50,494 bases of DNA from Anaerolineales bacterium (GTDB lineage Bacteria > Chloroflexota > Anaerolineae > Anaerolineales > E44-bin32), in contig WVZH01000167.1 of the NCBI GenBank assembly GCA_011772595.1, forward strand, positions 1-50,494, given 5' to 3'. Below the pieces are notes generated by a model that worked only from the letters and a program-made list of their open reading frames with translations, searched no databases and had not been told where the DNA came from. Numbering within the stretch: position 1 is the first letter of the stretch; every line of letters starts with the position of its first letter. Both the position numbers and the translations under genes were made by a program. Positions 26,201 to 32,200 of the stretch are shown one piece after another.

Positions 26201-29200
26201 TCTACAGATATCGTAACACCGTCGCCGGCAGTCACCTCAGCGGCGCCGTTGATCGCAGCGGTGTTGTCCACGATCACCCAGTTGACCGACACGGCCGCCG
26301 CAGCGCCCACACCTTTTCCACTTTTGCCCGATTCGGATGATGATTTGTTGTTGGCGTTATTGGTCTGGGTCTCTGCGCTTGGAAGGGTCTTCCCGCCACC
26401 GGTGTTGGGGCTGTTAGCTTGCTTACCGGCTTCCTGGTCGGCGGTCTTCCCACCGTCCGATTTCGCCTTGGCGCCTTTGGCGCTGGCCTTCGCCTCGCCA
26501 CTGCTGGCATTGGTGGAGTCAACCAGAATCGACACGCCGCCGGTCACATCCGCATCACGGGCAAGCTCGGCTTTGACGGTCTCATTGACCACATTGACCA
26601 CGACCGAAACACCGACCCCCACACTGCCTCCCGCAGCAGCGGCATCGGAAAAACCGGTCACCGAGCTTGTATGTGTCGTCTGCAGGGTCAGATCCCCGCT
26701 GGCATCCAGCGTCGTATCCGCAGCATCGGGGGCTCCAATCCTTGCCACCGTATCGTTATCCACGATCGCTACGGCAACAGAGGGGCTAAATGCAACGTTG
26801 CCGGCTGCACCGGCTTGCGTTTGGTTGATGAACAGGAAGTTCGCTGACGCGGCTAGCGTCACATCCTCCGCTTCCGTCAGCACTGCGGAGTCCTGGATTT
26901 CAGCCGTAGTGGTGTTGTCGTCTACGATGTTGAGCGCAACGGAAGCACCGATGCCCACGCTCGCGCTTCCGGTGACTTTGGAGTTAGCTGTCGCGGCGTT
27001 AACCGAGCTGCTCTCTGCCGTCATGTTCACATCTGCGCCGAGCGAATCGGTGTCTATTCCGTCCGCACTGACGACAGCGTCGGCCTTAATCAAGGCTTCA
27101 CTCCGTTTGTCAACAATATTCAATCCGAAGGACCCGGCTACGCTTACATCGGTCGCTCCCGCGCCGGAGGTGGACTCGGCATAGAAGGTGCTTGTGTGGA
27201 TCAGCTTGTGCTGGGTGCCGGACGCCTTGGATTTGTCCAAATCAATTACGGTTCCAGCAGAGGCGTCCTTGGCCGACTTAGCAAGCTTCAGCTTCTCGGG
27301 TTCGGCGTCATCCACAACAACGTAGAAGGCGCCTCCATCCTTCAGGCCGCCGATGGCGTTGTTGCCCTCGCCAGTTCGGTAAACAACCACGTCCCCGGTC
27401 TTCAACTTGTGCTCGGTGTTGAGATCGACCGTCTCCACTGAGCTGCTGTCATCGACGTCCGTGTTGGGATGGAACCCCCAATCCTCATCGTCTTCCTTGG
27501 CCTCGATGGTTACGCCCTCGGCGTCGACAGTGGCATCGCCAATGTAGGCTTCATTCACTACATCGGCGAGATTAACCGCCACGGCCGCGCCGATGCCAAC
27601 GCTGCCCCCCGTGGCGCTGCCGTCCGCAGTCGCGGAGGCATCTGTGTGGTTGCTAGAACTGAGGGTAAGCAGGCCACCCGCTTGGATGGTCAGCCCGTCT
27701 GGGATGGAGGCACTGGCCGTGGCTTCGGCGATGTTGACGCCGATGGCCGCGGCCACGACTATTGGACCGTCGGATGTCGAAGAGGTCGGTGTGGACGCGC
27801 TCCCGCTGCTTCCTTTCGCTCCTTTGCTGGTACCGGCAGAATTCGCATTCGTGCGCTCCTTCGACACTTCGTCATCAACGTTGGAGGGTTCCTTGGGGTT
27901 CGAAGAGCCAGTTCTGTCGGCCTTCTTCTTGCCACCCTTGGCGCTCGCCTTAGCATTGGATAGGCTCAAGGATTTGGAGTTGGCCTTGAACTTGATGAAC
28001 CCGCCGGTATTGATGGAGCGGGCTGTCATAGCGATGGACCGATCGGCGGCCACCGTTAGCGCAAGGGCAGCCCCTATGGCTGCTTCCGTTGCCTGCGTGG
28101 TGGCATCCGCCTTTGTGCTGACGGTGCTGCTGTGGGTCGCCTGGGCGTCTAAGTTGCGTGATAGGCCGAGGGTTCCGTCTGAGCCAATCTGAGCAAAGGT
28201 GTCATTGTTCGTGATTGAAATAGCCACCACCGGTGTGATCGCTACACTACCGCTGGCTTTTGCGCCAGCCTTGGCCGAGGTGCTGATCTTGTGATTGCCT
28301 TCGGCCGATAGCGTGAGATCATGCGCCTCAATCAGCGCCGCTGTATCGCGCAGTTCAGCTTTCACGAAATTGTCGACGATATTGATCGCAACCGAGGCCC
28401 CGATGCCGAGCGTGTTCCCAGAGACAGAATGCGCAGATGGGGCGGCGGTTGCGCTGCTCTTCGTCTTCGACGAGGCATTCAAGCTTACGTCGGCGCCGTT
28501 CACATCCACCGACGCGCCGGAGGCCAGGTAGGATTCAGCGCTGGTGATCGCTACGTTGATCGCCAGAGACCCGGCGATACTCACATCGCTCGAACCCCCT
28601 GCTCCAGAGGTTGCCTTTGCGATGGAAGTGCTCTGCTTTTCCTTCAGTGACTGATTATCACCCGAAACACTAGTCAGATCGATCGCCGTCCCGTCCTTAG
28701 CATTCTGCTCGGAGCTAGCCAGTTTCACCAGGTTGGGAGTGCTCTCATCGACTATCAGATAGTATGTTTCACCACTGATTAGGCTGCCGATTGCGCTTCC
28801 GCCGGCAGTATCGTAGACAAACGAATCTCCAGTCTGGAAGCCATGTGGTGCATTCAGATTGACAGTCTCGGCGCCATTGTCGACGTCACTGTTGGGGTCA
28901 AAGCTCCAAGTACGCCCAGCAACCTTTGAATCGAGGGTGATCTTGGTGGCGGTGATATTCGCCGTGCCGCCGATATAGGCATTGCTGTCGATTTTCGCGA
29001 GGTTGATGGCTACCGCTACGCCGACGCCGGTCGAACCGCTTCCCGTGGCAGAACCATCGGCGGTTGCCCGGCCGCGGTTGTAGGAGGCTGTCTCCAGCGT
29101 GAGCTCACCGGTCGTGACAACCAGTCCGCTGGTGAACAAATACGCTAGTGTATCGCTGTCGAGATCAGTGATGGCAATTGCGCCGGCGAAGCTCACATTC

Positions 29201-32200
29201 CCATCCGACGTCTTTGCGTCGTACTGAGAGAGCTTCTTCTCCGACTCGGGATCGCTGGAGGTGTTGTCCTGTGATCCACCCTCGGTGGACTTGGCGACTG
29301 CCGTTGCCGTGCTGGACGAGGTCGCTGAAATATTAATCGAATTCGCTTCCTTTACATCAAGCATGTCATTGATCGAAGCGGTCTCATCCATGTAGGCCTT
29401 GGTGGTGCCGCGAATGATGGCAATCCCCAGAGAAGCGCCCGCCGAAGTCGACCCGCCGGTCGTACCGTCGGCGAAGGCATAGGCAGTCGAGATATTCTCG
29501 GCGCTGAGGGTTACTTCGCCATCCACTACAAGATGGCTTGTGCCTGAAATGCGAGCAATGGCTGTGCTTCGAATGACCGCAACCGCGATCGCTGCGTCAG
29601 ATGTCGTACCGCCGCTGGAGGAATCCGCCTCGAGCTTAGCGGTCGACTTCACGTCCGATTTCGCAGCCGACTTAAAATCCCCATCCGCGGTAATGGATGT
29701 ATTGTCAAGGATCACCTGTGCATCAGTCTGGGCGTAGGCGACGGAAGTCGTGAGGCTGCTCAGGCTAAAGCTTCCCGGATCAACGTCGGCTGTCGCCGTC
29801 GCCTGTAGCGTGATGTTGTTACCGATCAGGATCGCGTCGGTGAGGTCGACCCTGGCGGTAACATCCGCCAGAACGGATTCTGAGGAGGAGAACACTAGCT
29901 GCAACAATGCGTCAGCGATCGCCGCAGCCAGACCATTCTCGCTCGACGATGCATTGAAGGTGATGTCCTTGGCGTGGATGGTGTGGCCGGGATTCACGAT
30001 GATCTGCTCAACATTCACCGTGAAGTCCATCCCGGGCTTGATCACATTGACATCGATCGTTAGTGTGTCGTTTCCGTCCTGGCCGTTGATTGTGAGAGAG
30101 CCTGTCGGGAGATTGAATCGGGTCAACTCAAATGTGGGGAAGAAGTTTGTGCTTCGAAGTTGAACCTCAAATTCGAGCGTTCCATCAGCTTCAAGCACAG
30201 CTTCATCGCCAATCAGGGCTACATCGGGTAAGTTATAGATCACATCCGTCGCCGTACCGGAATTGGAAATTGGTTCCATACCGGAATAGGCGATTAGTAA
30301 GCCATCTAGGTCAATCGTGCCCGAATCCGGACCCGAGGCTGTATAAGTCACGGTACCGTATGTTCCACCCTCGATGATCATCGTATCGAAACCACTTGCG
30401 CCACCCTCAGCTAGACCGCTGAGACTACCCCCTGGGTAGAAGATGAAGGTATCTTGATTGTCCGGCGCGCCCGTGATGTTTTCGACACTGATGAAAGGAA
30501 TACCCACGATACTGCCTGAATCTGAGCCGGTGATGTACCAGGTGACATCAGCGTTTGGACCCACAACCTCATCCTCTCCTTCGCCTCCAGCAATTGCACC
30601 GCTCAGGCTACCTCCCGCCAACACGAAGGTGTCCGTGGATGAACCACCCGTTAGATTCTCAACACTCATGAAAGACACACCTGAAACGAAGCCGGCATCC
30701 AAACCGGTCACATCCCAAGTCGGGTCGGTCGCAGGACCGATAAGCATGTCTGCGCCTGAACCGCCGACGACAAAATCGATGTTGGCGATACTACCAGCAT
30801 CTGTGGCCGTGCCCGTCGTGAAGTCGATCGTGACTCCGATGGCGTACGCTGAGTAGTCCAGCGTATCCGCACCAGCACCGCCATCTACACTGGTTAAAGA
30901 TCCTCCGGAGAAGACAAAAGCGTCCGCCCCTGAGCCACCGGTTAGATTCTCGATCTGACTAAATAGAATGCCTACGACGCTGCCTGAACTCGAGCCGGTA
31001 ATGGTCCAGGTGCTGTCGACATCCGGACCGACGAGCTCGTCATGCCCTGCTCCACCAGTGATCACCCCACTCAGGGTACCGCCTGCCAATACGAACGAAT
31101 CCGCGCCCGAACCACCTGCCAGATTCTCGACACTCACGAAGGACACACCTGCGACGAAACCGGCATCCATACCCGTCACGCTCCAGGTTGCATCGACATC
31201 AGATCCGACAACTGTGTCCACACCGGAGCCACCAATGACCTGTTCAATGTTGGCAAAACCGCCAGCGTCCGGGGCTGTGCTCGTTGAGAGGTCGATCGTT
31301 ACTCCAGCAGTGTACGCGGAGTAGTCCATCGTATCCACGCCTGCGCCACCATCCACTGAGGCCGCGGAACCGCCAGAGAAGACAAACGCATCCGCACCCG
31401 ATCCGCCAAATAGATTCTCAATCGCGGCAAAGGTGATGCCCGCAACGCTGCCCACGTTCGCCCCGGTCAGATCCCAAGTCGCATCGGCATCGAGACCGAC
31501 GAGCGTGTCCGCGCCCGACCCGCCGATGACAGATTCGATACTAGCGAAACCTCCAACAGCCGTTGCTGTGCTCGCAGCGAGATCGATCGTTACACTGGTG
31601 ACATATGCGGCGTAGTCCAGCGAATCCGTACCCGCGCCACCGTCTACTGAAGCAACAGAGCCGCCGGAGAAGACAAAGTCATCCGCGCCCAAACCGCCAA
31701 CAAGATTCTCAATATCGCTAAAGGAGACGCCCGCAACACTGCCCGCGTTCGCACCCGTCAGATCCCAGGTCGCATCGGCGTCGGGTCCGACGAGCGTGTC
31801 CGCACCCGATCCGCCGATGACAGATTCGATATTTGCGAAATCACCAATCACCGTGGCTGTGCCCACGGAGAGGTTGATCGTGACTCCTGTTGTGTCGGCG
31901 GCGTAGTCCAGCGTGTCCTCGCCCGCGCCACCGTCCACCGAGGCAACTGAGCCGCTGGAGAGGACAAACGCGTCCGCGCCCGAGCCACCTACAAGGTTCT
32001 CAACATCGCTAAAGGTGACACCCGTGACGCTTCCCGCGTTCGCGCCAGTCAGGTCCCAGTTGGCATCAGCATCAGGACCGACGAGCGTGTCCGTACCGGC
32101 ACCGCCGTTAACACCGGTGACTGAGCCACCGGTGAAGACGAAGGTGTCCTCACCCGATCCGCCTAACAGGTTTTCAATATCAGTGAAGGAGACACTCACA

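Noticed and set aside
25751..27184. 477-codon open frame on the + strand inside the giant gene, and many similar ones
   Set aside because: Ala/Pro/Thr-rich products mirror the Gly/Ala/Val codons of the true minus-strand gene; no ribosome sites and no recognisable domains.
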